DNA of 64,000 nt, taken from assembly GCA_002840975.1 (NCBI GenBank), contig PHDN01000001.1, positions 186,001 to 250,000 of the forward strand, written 5' to 3'. Source of the DNA: Bacteroidetes bacterium HGW-Bacteroidetes-16. GTDB taxonomy: Bacteria; Bacteroidota; Bacteroidia; Bacteroidales; F082. The notes under the pieces are model-generated. The model made no database searches. It was not told the origin of the DNA and saw nothing but the letters and a program-made list of their open reading frames with translations. Below are positions 43,379 through 52,846 of this stretch, in pieces (position 1 is the stretch's first letter; each line of letters opens with the position of its first letter). The translations under genes and the position numbers were made by a program.

Positions 43379-44521
43379 CTATTCCGAAGGCGATACCAAC
43401 AGCTTTTCATACAGATTAAAAAACATGCTTATCCCTGTATCCATGATTTCATCCGGGAAATCATACTCGGGATTATGCAGTTGTGGATGATGAACTCCGG
43501 CTCCCAGACCAAAAAATCCACCCCTGTATATTCCGGTGTAATAGGCAAAATCCTCCGACCATTTAAAGGGAGTTTGCAGGTTTTCGACCGACAATCCCAA
43601 ATCGATGGCCGATTGTTCTATCATTTGTATACATTCGGGATGGTTGACTGTGGCGGGAAAAACCTCCGACCAACCAATTTCGCAGGCAAGCTTTTCAGCA
43701 TGGGCAATTTCACGAACTAATTTTTCGGTGTTGGCGGTGAACAGTTCCATATCTTCGTTTTCGAACGCACGCAGGGTAACCCTGATTTCGGCATAACCCG
43801 GCGAGGTGCCAAACGCAATTTCTCCCAGCATCACATGGACAATTGTCAACAAAACCATGTCCTTAAAAAGCACTGAACTGTCGGACAATTGATGCAGGCG
43901 GTGGATAATCCTTGAAATCGCCATGGCCGGGCTGATTCCGTTTTCAGGTTCGGCAGCGTGAGATGTTTTTCCCGTCAGTTTGATGGTCATGCCTGTGGAA
44001 GCGGCGGCAAACGATCCTGGTTTAACCAGAATGCTGTTGGCCTTTTTACCGGGCACATTGTGTAGCCCAAAGATGTAATCAGGTTTTAGTTTCTGAAATT
44101 CGGGATCTTCAACCACATCACGAGCACCCTGCTCCACCTCCTCGGCAGGTTGAAAAAGCAGCACTGCCCTGCCACGGACAGGACGGTTTTCGGCTATTCT
44201 CTGTGCCAGCCCTGCCACGATGGTCATATGGCCATCATGCCCACAGGAATGAGCTACCTTTTCATTCACCGATTGATAGGGTTTATCTGAAATCTCGGTG
44301 ATGGGCAAAGCATCCAGTTCTGCTCGGAATACAATGGTTTTACCGGGTTGCTTTCCGTTAAATACGAATGCTTTTCCTGTTTTACCCAGCAAGATCACTT
44401 CGTCCGGATGCAATTGCTGTATGAAGGCAGAAATATGTTCCGAAGTCCTGAATTCCTGATTGGAGAGTTCCGGATTTTGATGCAGCTTATGCCGCAGGGT
44501 AATTAATTCCATGTTTGACAT
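43379..44521 (-). CDS. M20-family amidohydrolase (amino-acid amide hydrolase type)
   Basis: About 380 residues from the ATG at 44521 (MSNMELITLRHKLHQNPELS); the frame opens to 44551, and the ATG at 44512 is equally possible. Di-metal motifs: SCGHDGHMT, QPAEEVEQGARDV, LHNVPGKK, TSHAAEPENG, and SEDFAYYT in place of the usual glutamate segment. Members hydrolyse N-acyl amino acids or aromatic amides. Probably in one unit with alr. Confidence 0.88.
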   Translation of the reverse strand: MSNMELITLRHKLHQNPELSNQEFRTSEHISAFIQQLHPDEVILLGKTGKAFVFNGKQPGKTIVFRAELDALPITEISDKPYQSVNEKVAHSCGHDGHMTIVAGLAQRIAENRPVRGRAVLLFQPAEEVEQGARDVVEDPEFQKLKPDYIFGLHNVPGKKANSILVKPGSFAAASTGMTIKLTGKTSHAAEPENGISPAMAISRIIHRLHQLSDSSVLFKDMVLLTIVHVMLGEIAFGTSPGYAEIRVTLRAFENEDMELFTANTEKLVREIAHAEKLACEIGWSEVFPATVNHPECIQMIEQSAIDLGLSVENLQTPFKWSEDFAYYTGIYRGGFFGLGAGVHHPQLHNPEYDFPDEIMDTGISMFFNLYEKLLVSPSE

Positions 44522-44551
44522 GTTTCGATGGTATGGTAAGATGTATTTCAA

Positions 44552-44851
44552 ACCGTGTTAAATGATCTCTGGAAATGAACACGCCCAATATAACATTAAA
44601 ATTCGAAATAATCCATTTATTATCCACATTCAAAAGTAACTTTCATAAAAACAGTGGTATGCAAAATGGATTACTTCCTGCTTGTCAGTCTTGTGGATAT
44701 CTTGCAATAAACATCAGTGATACTTCATTGTATTTGATCTGCCTGATCTGTCCATAAACCAACAATTGCTTTCCATTCAATTGAAATCATAACCATGACC
44801 TTCTGGAAATATTTTTATTAAAAAAGCCAAAAGGCGAAGAGCTACTTTGCA
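44552..44851. other. Intergenic stretch, no feature seen
   Basis: Sequence between the divergent M20 and PEP-enzyme regulator genes. Short frames only; no structured repeat recognised. Confidence 0.4.
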
Positions 44852-44859
44852 TATCTTTG
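44852..44859 (+). promoter_or_regulatory. -7 box for the PEP-enzyme regulator gene
   Basis: TATCTTTG, exact TAnnTTTG, 88 bases before the ATG at 44948. Confidence 0.45.
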
Positions 44860-44947
44860 GTTTATGGCTTTGAAATATTTCGTGGTTGGAGAGTGGGGTT
44901 CTTATAGTTGTTAATTGATATTGTATCGAATAAAAACGGATTCATCT

Positions 44948-45748
44948 ATGCAGCAACATATTTTTATCCTTTCAGACGGGACAGGAAGGACTGCCCAACA
45001 GGCATTAAAAGCTGCATTGGTTCAGTTTGAAGATGCCGAGGTAATAACCTATTTGCGCCCCAATGTACGTACCAGGAATCAGGTACTGGAAATTATTGCC
45101 GAGGCGCATCACGTGAAAGGAATGATTGTTCATACTCTTGTTTCGAAAAAGCTTCGTGACTTAATTCTTGAGCAAGGCAGGCTGCACGATATCGGTACCA
45201 TCGATATCATGGGACCTTTACTGGCACAGCTATCCCACCATTTTGCCAACGCACCAGCTGAAAAACCGGGGATTTTCGAGGTGCTTAACAAAGCTTATTT
45301 TCAACGAATCGAAGCCGTTGAATTTACATTGCGCCATGATGATGGGCAAAGGGTAGATGAACTTGAGAAAGCGGATATCGTTTTATTGGGCGTTTCACGC
45401 ACTTTTAAAACGCCTTTAAGTGTGTATCTGGCCTACAAAGGCTGGCTGGTAGCCAATGTCCCTATTGTGTTGGGAATTGAAGTTCCCGATGCCATTTTTA
45501 AACTTAACCCCCACCGTGTTTTTTGTTTAACTACCTACCCCAACCGCCTGGCAGAATTGCGAAAAATCAGAGATCTATATTTGGGTGGGAACACAGGTGA
45601 TTATGCCGACAGAACGTATATTCAAAAAGAACTGAATTATGCTTCAGGCATTTATCGAACACACCCCCTGTGGACTGTCATCAATGTAACCAACAAACCC
45701 ATCGAAGAAATATCATCGGAAATCCTGTCCATCCTCAGAACCAAATAG
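44948..45748 (+). CDS. Pyruvate,phosphate dikinase / PEP synthase regulatory protein
   Basis: 266 residues from the ATG at 44948 (MQQHIFILSDGTGRTA); an upstream in-frame extension to 44915 is unlike the family. DUF299 kinase/pyrophosphorylase: P-loop GVSRTFKTPLS, YLAYKGWLVANVPIVLG and TTYPNRLAELR. It switches PPDK or PEP synthase by ADP-dependent phosphorylation and Pi-dependent dephosphorylation of a threonine. The loop has Phe where Ser is frequent (GVSRTSKTP). The target enzyme gene is not in the window. Confidence 0.92.
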   Translation: MQQHIFILSDGTGRTAQQALKAALVQFEDAEVITYLRPNVRTRNQVLEIIAEAHHVKGMIVHTLVSKKLRDLILEQGRLHDIGTIDIMGPLLAQLSHHFANAPAEKPGIFEVLNKAYFQRIEAVEFTLRHDDGQRVDELEKADIVLLGVSRTFKTPLSVYLAYKGWLVANVPIVLGIEVPDAIFKLNPHRVFCLTTYPNRLAELRKIRDLYLGGNTGDYADRTYIQKELNYASGIYRTHPLWTVINVTNKPIEEISSEILSILRTK

Positions 45749-45761
45749 CAAGTCCACGAAT

Positions 45762-48017
45762 TTACGGCAATACGATTAACTTCCCTGTCTGTATCAAATT
45801 GTTGTTCTGGAAAACAAGTAAATATACCCCTTGTTTCAAAAATGAAATGTCTAATTCCAGCGTGCCCTCCTCCACTTTAGCACCTGAAAGAGGAAGTGTT
45901 TGACCTTGCATGGAAACAACGTAAACCTTATAAGCCCCCGATTGAAAATCAACCCCGTCAAGTAAGACTGTGGATGTTGCCGGGTTAGGCCTGATAGTCA
46001 GCCGCTCCCTGGTTTGTGATGGAGAAATTCGGGAAAGCACACCAGCATTTCCATTAAAAAATTCCAATCCACCTGAATAATTACCAATCAACAGTTGCAA
46101 CGTACCATCACCGCGAAGGGGTGCAATGGCAGCGGAGGTTCTGATGCCCCGGTCGAAATCCACACCTGTGGTATCCAGCAAGCCATTGAGATTAGACGAA
46201 AGGGTAAATTTACCGGTCAGATTTTCATCGATGTGGGTATAATAAAACAAATTTCCCTGTTCCGAACCTGAAATCAATCCGGTACCTCCATCGGCACTTC
46301 TAAAAAAACAAGGCACACTATAACCATCGTACGACAGGCTGTAATCGGTCACATTTACTTTCCCCAGACTATCAGTAATATATTCAAATTGCGGATTTTG
46401 TAGCGTTCCAATGTTTTGGTAATAATTCAGGTTGCCACCCTTTGCCCCGATCACAAGGTCCTTTAAACCATCTTTATTCAGATCGAACAATTGTGGCGTG
46501 CTGAATTCGCCCACATCAATTCCTGAGAATGCTTCATCTTCCATCGAAAAACTGTTGAAACCGGTGTTGATCATCAGAAGTAAACGCCCATCTGCTTTTC
46601 CTACCAGCATATCCGGATCGCCATCCCCGTCCAGGTCATCAAAAGCAGGAACCAATCCGGTAAGGTGAAACTGGCCCAGGCTTCCAAAATCATCCTCCCA
46701 AAGCTGAAATACGGGATTCTGAAAAGTCCCTACATTTTTATAGTAACCAATCCGGGCGTGGTACACCGATCTTAAAAAATAATTTTCATAATAAGAATAG
46801 GCATAATAGCCGTAGTTTCCGATGAACAAATCCATAAGTCCGTCTCCATCGAAGTCATAGAGCACCGGATATGCCCCGGAGCCTCTGTCGATCATGCTTT
46901 CCTGAAGGAATTGCTTGGATGCCAGCGTGTATTCGGGTACTTCATTGGTGCCTATGTTCATGTAACACCAACTGCTTTGCCTATTCTGAGAAGAGGTCAA
47001 TCCCGGATCAAAGACTCCCACCAACAAGTCCTTTAGCCCATCGTTATCAACATCGATGATCGAAGCGGCAGGCATGGCAAACAAACGGATGGTTTCCGAA
47101 TTTTGCGGAAAAAGGGTATCCACCCTGTTGATATGGGCGGGTTCCATCGGTTCATCGTTGTAAAGCGCAAATAATCCCGGATAATCGACATCTCCCAACA
47201 ACAAATCCTGATTGCCATCGCCATTCAAATCGGTAAACAACAGGGTTGAGCCTGTATGACGTTCGGTTTGGGGTAACCTATCCACCATAGTGGAGGCAAA
47301 TCCCAGACAGGTATCCAGATAAATCACATTCGATTCATCACTTTCGGCAAACCGGCCCCAACAATAGTTGGTTTGCATAAAATCGAGCGAATCAGGAATG
47401 CCGTATTTTTCCACCGACATATTTTGGTGCAGTTCCAAAAATGAACCCATCCCCCAAAAGGTAAGAATGTCCAGATCACCGTCATGGTCCACATCCACAA
47501 TGCCGGGGTAATCGGCATTGGTTACCAGTATGTTCACATATCCTCCTCCCTGAAAAGAAGTAAGGTAGGGATAAACCACCCGCTGGAATTTAAGCTCGCC
47601 AGCCGAAATATTGTGGTAAACCATCATGCTGGAGTATCCTGGTGAATACGTAAATATATCCATTTTCCCATCCATATCATAGTCCGCAAACCGGGCCCAT
47701 TCATATAGCGGTGGCAATAATTCAGCAAATTCAGGTGCATAACCATACAGGATTTCGCCCGGTATGCCTTTATTTATGAAACACAATTTTCGGTTTCCAC
47801 GCCGGTCGAAAACCAATAAATCCATGATGCCATCGAGATTCAAGTCCACTTCATTGTACTGAGCGGCATCCAATCCACCGGTCCAGGGGAAGGCAAGTGG
47901 CTGGTTAAATTCGCTAACGACAGCTTTGGAATTGAACCTTTGCGCATTGGCTTTCCCTGAAATAACCACCACCATCGCCAGGATCAGCAGGAAGTATATA
48001 GTGGGTTGTTTTTTCAT
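45762..48017 (-). CDS. Secreted FG-GAP/VCBS repeat protein with type IX sorting tail
   Basis: 751 residues with signal peptide MKKQPTIYFLLILAMVVVISGKANA. At least eight Ca-binding D-x-D/N-x-DG-x-x-D repeats of FG-GAP/VCBS type, e.g. DVDHDGDLDILTF, DLNGDGNQDLLLGD, DFDGDGLMDLFIGN and DLDGDGDPDMLVGK, which predict a beta-propeller. The last ~75 residues (RLTIRPNPATSTVLL...QGVYLLVFQNNNLIQTGKLIV) are a type A T9SS C-terminal domain, so it is exported through the type IX system to the cell surface. Ligand unknown. Confidence 0.9.
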   Translation of the reverse strand: MKKQPTIYFLLILAMVVVISGKANAQRFNSKAVVSEFNQPLAFPWTGGLDAAQYNEVDLNLDGIMDLLVFDRRGNRKLCFINKGIPGEILYGYAPEFAELLPPLYEWARFADYDMDGKMDIFTYSPGYSSMMVYHNISAGELKFQRVVYPYLTSFQGGGYVNILVTNADYPGIVDVDHDGDLDILTFWGMGSFLELHQNMSVEKYGIPDSLDFMQTNYCWGRFAESDESNVIYLDTCLGFASTMVDRLPQTERHTGSTLLFTDLNGDGNQDLLLGDVDYPGLFALYNDEPMEPAHINRVDTLFPQNSETIRLFAMPAASIIDVDNDGLKDLLVGVFDPGLTSSQNRQSSWCYMNIGTNEVPEYTLASKQFLQESMIDRGSGAYPVLYDFDGDGLMDLFIGNYGYYAYSYYENYFLRSVYHARIGYYKNVGTFQNPVFQLWEDDFGSLGQFHLTGLVPAFDDLDGDGDPDMLVGKADGRLLLMINTGFNSFSMEDEAFSGIDVGEFSTPQLFDLNKDGLKDLVIGAKGGNLNYYQNIGTLQNPQFEYITDSLGKVNVTDYSLSYDGYSVPCFFRSADGGTGLISGSEQGNLFYYTHIDENLTGKFTLSSNLNGLLDTTGVDFDRGIRTSAAIAPLRGDGTLQLLIGNYSGGLEFFNGNAGVLSRISPSQTRERLTIRPNPATSTVLLDGVDFQSGAYKVYVVSMQGQTLPLSGAKVEEGTLELDISFLKQGVYLLVFQNNNLIQTGKLIVLP

Positions 48018-48127
48018 AAATTTGAGTCTCGTAGCTAATAGATTACAAATTTACACAAAAACCATTCCCGCCTTTTACAGTGTATTGGTCGAATTTTTCG
48101 CATCTTTGTAAGAGAATACAATGACTT

Positions 48128-49291
48128 ATGGCAAAAATCCTGGTAACGGACGATGAAAGCAACATCCGCCGGACATTAAAAGAAATTCTTCAATTCGAGA
48201 AGCACGAAGTCGATCTGGCACCGGATGGCCCCACATGCATTGAATTAGCAAAAAACACCACCTATGATGTCATTCTGCTCGACATTAAAATGCCTGAGAT
48301 GGATGGAATGGAAGTTTTGGAAAAACTGATGACTTTTACCGATTCGCCTGTCATCATGATCTCGGGGCATGGAACCATACAAACCGCCGTAGAAGCCATA
48401 AAGAAAGGGGCTTACGACTTTATTGTGAAACCACCCGACCTGAATCGGCTATTAATTTCGGTGAGAAATGCTGTTGATAAGCAGGATCTGGTGATACAGA
48501 CCCGCAGACTTAAACGTGAAGTGGAAAAAAAATATGAAATTATTGGCGAATCGGCTGAAATACGTTCGATTTTTGAGATGATACAAAAGGTAGCCCCCAC
48601 CACGGCCAGGGTGTTGATTACAGGTGAAAACGGTACCGGTAAAGAGCTGGTAGCACGTCAATTACACGAGCTAAGCGCGCGATCTGCCTCACCATTCATA
48701 GAAGTAAACTGTGCCGCGATACCTTCTGAACTGATAGAAAGCCAATTGTTTGGACACGAGAAGGGATCGTTTACATCCGCCATTAAACAGCGCAAAGGTG
48801 ACTTTGAACTCGCCAATGGTGGCACGCTTTTCCTGGATGAAATCGGCGACATGAGCCAATCGGCTCAAGCCAAGGTGTTGCGTGCCTTACAGGAAAATAA
48901 AATCACCCGTGTAGGTGGCGAAAAAGAATTGTCGGTAGATGTACGCATCATTGCCGCCACCAACAAGAACCTGAAAGAAGAAATGGCTTCAGGCCGTTTT
49001 CGTGAGGATTTGTATCACCGTCTCAGCGTGATTGTCATTGAAGTGCCTCCCTTACGCGAACGCCAGGATGACATTGCTTTGCTCACACGAAAGTTTATTG
49101 AGGAAATTTGCAAGTCGCAGGGGCGTCCGGTTTCAGACATTGAAGAGGAAGCACTTGAGGACCTAAAGCAATTCAGATGGAGTGGAAATGTACGTGAACT
49201 GCGCAATGTGGTTGAACGCCTGGTGATCCTTTGCGGGAATGTGATTACCAAAGAAGACGTGGAGAGATATGTAAAACCTGTGATGTTATAA
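48128..49291 (+). CDS. NtrC-like response regulator without DNA-binding domain
   Basis: 387 residues: receiver (ILVTDDESNIRRTL, phospho-Asp in VILLDIKMPEMDG) and AAA+ domain (Walker A TGENGTGKELVARQLH, Walker B GGTLFLDEIGDM, arginine finger FREDLYHRLSV). The sigma54-contact loop, usually GAFTGA, is GSFTSA (48764-48781). The chain ends at VKPVML just after the AAA+ domain, where a Fis-type HTH normally follows, so specific DNA binding is not expected. It may act from solution or not on sigma54. This shortened form occurs in other Bacteroidota as far as I recall. Near-consensus -7 CATCTTTG at 48101-48108. Confidence 0.88.
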   Translation: MAKILVTDDESNIRRTLKEILQFEKHEVDLAPDGPTCIELAKNTTYDVILLDIKMPEMDGMEVLEKLMTFTDSPVIMISGHGTIQTAVEAIKKGAYDFIVKPPDLNRLLISVRNAVDKQDLVIQTRRLKREVEKKYEIIGESAEIRSIFEMIQKVAPTTARVLITGENGTGKELVARQLHELSARSASPFIEVNCAAIPSELIESQLFGHEKGSFTSAIKQRKGDFELANGGTLFLDEIGDMSQSAQAKVLRALQENKITRVGGEKELSVDVRIIAATNKNLKEEMASGRFREDLYHRLSVIVIEVPPLRERQDDIALLTRKFIEEICKSQGRPVSDIEEEALEDLKQFRWSGNVRELRNVVERLVILCGNVITKEDVERYVKPVML

Positions 49292-49490
49292 AGATTGAAG
49301 CGATGAAATGGGACAAGAAAATTTTCTTTGCGAACATTTGTGCCTTGGTTGCTAATGCTTTAGGAATGTAGGTAAAAAAAATGACGTTTCTCAATGAAGG
49401 CATTGTAAAATTGATTCGAGAAATATTTCTCCACTTGCCAGAAAAAAAATAATCCTTTTTCCAGGTTGAGGTCAGGAATAAAATATTTTG

Positions 49491-49498
49491 TATCTTTG
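49491..49498 (+). promoter_or_regulatory. -7 box of tRNA-Arg
   Basis: TATCTTTG, exact consensus, 9 bases before the mature tRNA 5' end. Confidence 0.6.
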
Positions 49499-49507
49499 CA
49501 GCGTTTT

Positions 49508-49581
49508 GGACCTGTAGCATAATTGGATAGTGCACCTGACTACGGATCAGGAGGTTAGGGGTTCGACTCCCTTCAGGTTCA
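49508..49581 (+). tRNA. tRNA-Arg (anticodon ACG)
   Basis: 74 nt. Acceptor GGACCTG pairs with CAGGTTC; anticodon stem CCTGA/TCAGG with loop CTACGGA gives anticodon ACG (read as ICG). T-arm GGTTCGACTCC. The 3' CCA is not encoded. Confidence 0.95.
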
Positions 49582-49586
49582 CAATA

Positions 49587-49626
49587 AAAGACAACATGGA
49601 ATTAACTCTTTGTTGTCTTTTTTTTT
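49587..49626 (+). terminator. Terminator after tRNA-Arg
   Basis: 10-bp stem AAAGACAACA / TGTTGTCTTT with a 14-nt loop and a T run. Confidence 0.85.
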
Positions 49627-50028
49627 CAATATGCAATTCAACTTAAGTCGTTCGGGTGGTTTGAAAATCTGTGGGGCAGTGATTTACACAGCGAATCTTT
49701 CTGCTGGCAGCTATTCACTCAAGTTTAAGCAATAAATTACCATCGGTAAAGGTTGAAAGAGTTGCCATAAAATATAAACTATCTGATTAACCGCTATTTG
49801 CTTTAAATTACCAGAGCAATATACTTTCTTAATCCGAACTTATCATTTTTAAATACAGCTAATTACAAACATATACTTCAATTAGTGAGTTCAATAAACA
49901 AGTAGATGAAATAAGGACGCTTTTGGGGTTTTGGTAAGCTTCAATGAAATTTTATGAAAAGATGCTGAGTATTAAAATGTTTACTATATATTTGATCCCG
50001 AATCTATTATTAACAAATCTTAAATCAC
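49627..50028. other. Intergenic stretch with one promoter box
   Basis: No gene seen. TATATTTG at 49987-49994, an exact -7 box, 34 bases before the ATG at 50029 is the only recognised signal. Confidence 0.5.
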
Positions 50029-50451
50029 ATGAAAACAACTAAAATTGTCATCGGAGGTATCGTGGGTGGTATCTCTTTCTTTTTCCTGGGTTGGCTAATT
50101 TATGGCATCTTATTGATGGATTTTATGTCTGAGTTTAGTAATACGACCTTCAATAGACCCGAAGAAGAAATGGTCTGGTGGGCCATGATCTTGTCGAACA
50201 TGGCATCCGGATTTATTTTTTCAATAATTTTCGGCTGGTTAAACAACAAAACCATCATTGGCGGGGTAAAAATCGCAGCCATTATTGGTGTATTGTTTGC
50301 TCTCAGTATTGATCTAAGTTTTTACTCGATGACAACGCTTTATAACTCTTTCACTCCGATAATCGTTGATATCATTGCATTTACCATCATGAGCGCTATT
50401 ACAGGCGGGATTATTGCATGGGTCATGAATCTCGGTAAAACGGAAGCCTAG
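50029..50451 (+). CDS. Four-helix membrane protein of unknown function
   Basis: 140 residues with about four membrane helices (near 6-30, 50-70, 77-97 and 112-134). The glycine-rich first helix (IVIGGIVGGISFFFLGWLIYGILL) somewhat recalls DUF1761-type proteins, but this is not certain. Monocistronic with its own promoter box. Its terminator (50628-50680) lies beyond a repeat element inserted after the stop codon. Confidence 0.7.
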   Translation: MKTTKIVIGGIVGGISFFFLGWLIYGILLMDFMSEFSNTTFNRPEEEMVWWAMILSNMASGFIFSIIFGWLNNKTIIGGVKIAAIIGVLFALSIDLSFYSMTTLYNSFTPIIVDIIAFTIMSAITGGIIAWVMNLGKTEA

Positions 50452-50472
50452 TTTTTCTTGTTTTCTTATCAT

Positions 50473-50614
50473 GAGTCCACTCCGAAAAGTATGTGTTCAA
50501 TGATTTTCAACTCATTTACCCCTGACCCCTAAAGGGGAATTCGTTGAAAATCAACAAACTATTTATTGTCCACTTTAGTGTCTTTTGGGGTTCTAGACTT
50601 TTCGGAGTGGATTC
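50473..50614. mobile_element. MITE-like element with 18-bp terminal inverted repeats
   Basis: 142 bp. Ends GAGTCCACTCCGAAAAGT (50473-50490) and its inverse (50597-50614) match at 17 of 18 positions. Inside lies a perfect 11-bp inverted pair (TGATTTTCAAC, 50501-50511 with 50543-50553) around CCCCTAAAGGGG-like sequence. No coding frame. ATCAT flanks both sides with a one-base offset, so a target duplication is possible but not clean. Confidence 0.6.
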
Positions 50615-50627
50615 AATCATTCAACTT

Positions 50628-50680
50628 CCTTTTTCCTTATCATCCGAATGAATGATAAGGAAAAAGGATTTTTTTTTCGA
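50628..50680 (+). terminator. Strong terminator, downstream of the repeat element
   Basis: Perfect 16-bp stem CCTTTTTCCTTATCAT / ATGATAAGGAAAAAGG (50628-50643, 50652-50667) followed by a T run. Orientation fits the membrane-protein gene at 50029. Confidence 0.75.
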
Positions 50681-50774
50681 TATGAGATAAATATCCCCAT
50701 TGAATCTTCATTAAACTATCTGATAGCCATCAGTGGTTTTCGACTGATGAAATTGTCGCCGCAAAGTTTAGCTT

Positions 50775-51443
50775 TTACTTAATCAACAACTGTATCGTTT
50801 CATTGATCCAAAAATCCAGTTCCTTGCGCTTGTATTGCATTACCCAACGTGGATGGGGTAAGGGTACAATCTTTTTGAAAAGGTGAAATTCATCGTTCAA
50901 CATTTTGAGGTAATCAAAATTCTTGCCCTGGCCCATACAATAACAAGTGGTTGTTTCTACCCCAAAACTAATCTGACTTATTAAGCTGTTGATAATGTAT
51001 GGCTTAAGACTTCTTTTAAGCTCCAACGAATCATAATAGTTATAATTTTTGCCATCCTTTAAAAATCCCAACGGACTCACCGACCCAATATAAAAATGGC
51101 GATAAAAATGAGCCGGGCCACCCATCTGGGCGATCAGCTTATAAACAAACTCCGACGACAACTCTCCTTTTTTAACAAAATCATTCGTGATGCCGCAGTC
51201 TTTCTCCAAACGGATTGGATCGGTGAACGGAATGCCGGTGATTCCGGCACCCAGCCTTCCCGGATTGATACCCAAAATGAGCTTTCTTTTTTTATTGTCA
51301 TGGTAGTAGCTGGTATAAAATGCCTCCAATACCCGTTGTACTTCAGGATTAGAATACGGGTTCATCACCTCCACTCCATCGGGCAATCCAACCGGAGATT
51401 CTATATCTTCATAGTAGGCAAGTACTTTACGGTTGAAATACAT
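50775..51443 (-). CDS. Uracil-DNA-glycosylase superfamily protein (SMUG2-like)
   Basis: 222 residues. Motif 1 ILGINPGRLGAGITGIPFTDP and motif 2 PLPHPRWVMQYKRKE match SMUG2-type members of the UDG superfamily, which remove uracil or related damaged bases from DNA. GINPGRLGAG replaces the GxNPG(M/I) of SMUG1. Single gene, own transcription. The exact lesion is not predictable. Confidence 0.85.
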   Translation of the reverse strand: MYFNRKVLAYYEDIESPVGLPDGVEVMNPYSNPEVQRVLEAFYTSYYHDNKKRKLILGINPGRLGAGITGIPFTDPIRLEKDCGITNDFVKKGELSSEFVYKLIAQMGGPAHFYRHFYIGSVSPLGFLKDGKNYNYYDSLELKRSLKPYIINSLISQISFGVETTTCYCMGQGKNFDYLKMLNDEFHLFKKIVPLPHPRWVMQYKRKELDFWINETIQLLIK

Positions 51444-51544
51444 TTTTCATTATTCTTATCAATGCGAATATCAGGTTCTGACAAAGTTGCAAAAAAAGCA
51501 CGCGTGAAAAACAACCGACAGGGGAAATTATTAATTGAGTGGAT

Positions 51545-52822
51545 TTATCTTAGTATCTCCATCGCGTAATTGTGCCAGCTCATATCCTTGGAGGTCGCTG
51601 CTACTTTTTGCCGGTCGATGGGATGTTCAATGGAACGTATCATCTGTAAAGCCATCGAATTCAGATCATCAGGTTCAGCCAGATAACCATTGTAGCCATC
51701 TTTCACCGTTTCGGGAAAATGACCCACTTTGGTGGCCAGCATGGGCATATTAAAATTATAACCAATTGATTCTACCCCTGATGGAGTAGCCGTGAGATAA
51801 TAAAGCATGATGCTGTCGCTCACTTGAAAATAATAGGGTACTTCTTCATTGGGGACGAAGTCATTCCTTACAAATACAATGTCCTTTAGATTGAGTTCAT
51901 CCAATAAAGCCAGCGGATTGTAGTCCTGTTCGTTGTCTTGCTGTTTCAGGAAAATCTTTTTGGCCAGGCCAAAGGTGGCATTTTTTAACCGGGTAGAAAT
52001 TTTTTTGTTATCAAGTGTATTCCAGAATGATTCGCCGATGATCAGTAAACTCACATCATCGCGCTGCGATGCTACCCTTGCAAACGCCTGTATAACATTG
52101 TGCAAGCCTTTGTATTTACGGATAAAGCCAAAAAACAGAAAGACGTGTTTTTTCAAACCAAGCTCCTTTTTGGCGTTTTCCATATTGAAGTTCGGATCGG
52201 GTTTAAACATATCATAAACGGGGTGATACAGTTTCAGCACCTTATGACCCTCACCAATGAGGATATCGCCGCGTTCTAGAATTTCAAATCGCTTTTTGGG
52301 GAAAAGCATTTTCAGTTCTTCGGCTGTTTTAAAAGCGTGAACGATGTACGAATCCGCGTATTTTATCCCAAGCATGGTCAGTTTCCTGTCAAGCGAACTT
52401 CCCTCCTTCTGAATCACGAAATGAAGGTCGAAATACACCTCCATGTCCGGGTTTTTCTTCAACCTTTTTGCAATATAGCCCAATGGAATTCCCTGGATGG
52501 CAATGGCCCACTGGAAAATAATTTTTTCAGGGTTAAGCTTTCTGATCAGATTTACCGTTGCCTGCCACGAAGCTGGATTGTTGTAATTGGTGATGTAATG
52601 CACTTTGATGTCGGTACCTTCCAGTTGATCGACCTTGCTTTTCCGATCGATAAAATCACGTGGAATGATGGCGGGATATTGTTGTGTCCACGAAACGATA
52701 TGAACTTCGGTATCTTTCATTTTGTCGAATGCCTTGGCCAGGGAGGTATTGTAATTGGCAATTCCGCCCTTAAACATTGGCCCGGGGCCAAAGCATACGA
52801 TTGTCGTTTTTTTCTGTGTCAT
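51545..52822 (-). CDS. GT4-family glycosyltransferase
   Basis: 425 residues, GT-B fold: GPGPMFKGGIANYN (N-terminal loop), HAFKTAEELKMLFP, FLFFGFIRKYKGLHNVIQAF and TPSGVESIGYNFNMPMLATKVGHFPE in the donor-binding region. Likely involved in cell-surface polysaccharide or glycolipid assembly together with the epimerase and GT2 genes upstream. The neighbouring intergenic repeat separates it from them by 152 bases. Confidence 0.85.
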   Translation of the reverse strand: MTQKKTTIVCFGPGPMFKGGIANYNTSLAKAFDKMKDTEVHIVSWTQQYPAIIPRDFIDRKSKVDQLEGTDIKVHYITNYNNPASWQATVNLIRKLNPEKIIFQWAIAIQGIPLGYIAKRLKKNPDMEVYFDLHFVIQKEGSSLDRKLTMLGIKYADSYIVHAFKTAEELKMLFPKKRFEILERGDILIGEGHKVLKLYHPVYDMFKPDPNFNMENAKKELGLKKHVFLFFGFIRKYKGLHNVIQAFARVASQRDDVSLLIIGESFWNTLDNKKISTRLKNATFGLAKKIFLKQQDNEQDYNPLALLDELNLKDIVFVRNDFVPNEEVPYYFQVSDSIMLYYLTATPSGVESIGYNFNMPMLATKVGHFPETVKDGYNGYLAEPDDLNSMALQMIRSIEHPIDRQKVAATSKDMSWHNYAMEILR

Positions 52823-52846
52823 TTCGTGGTTTTCATTGGGGAAGTT

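Noticed and set aside
45400-45432. Ser to Phe change in the P-loop of the PEP-enzyme regulator as loss of function
   Set aside because: The glycine, lysine and threonine of the loop remain, and the same form is likely in other family members; not evidence of inactivity.
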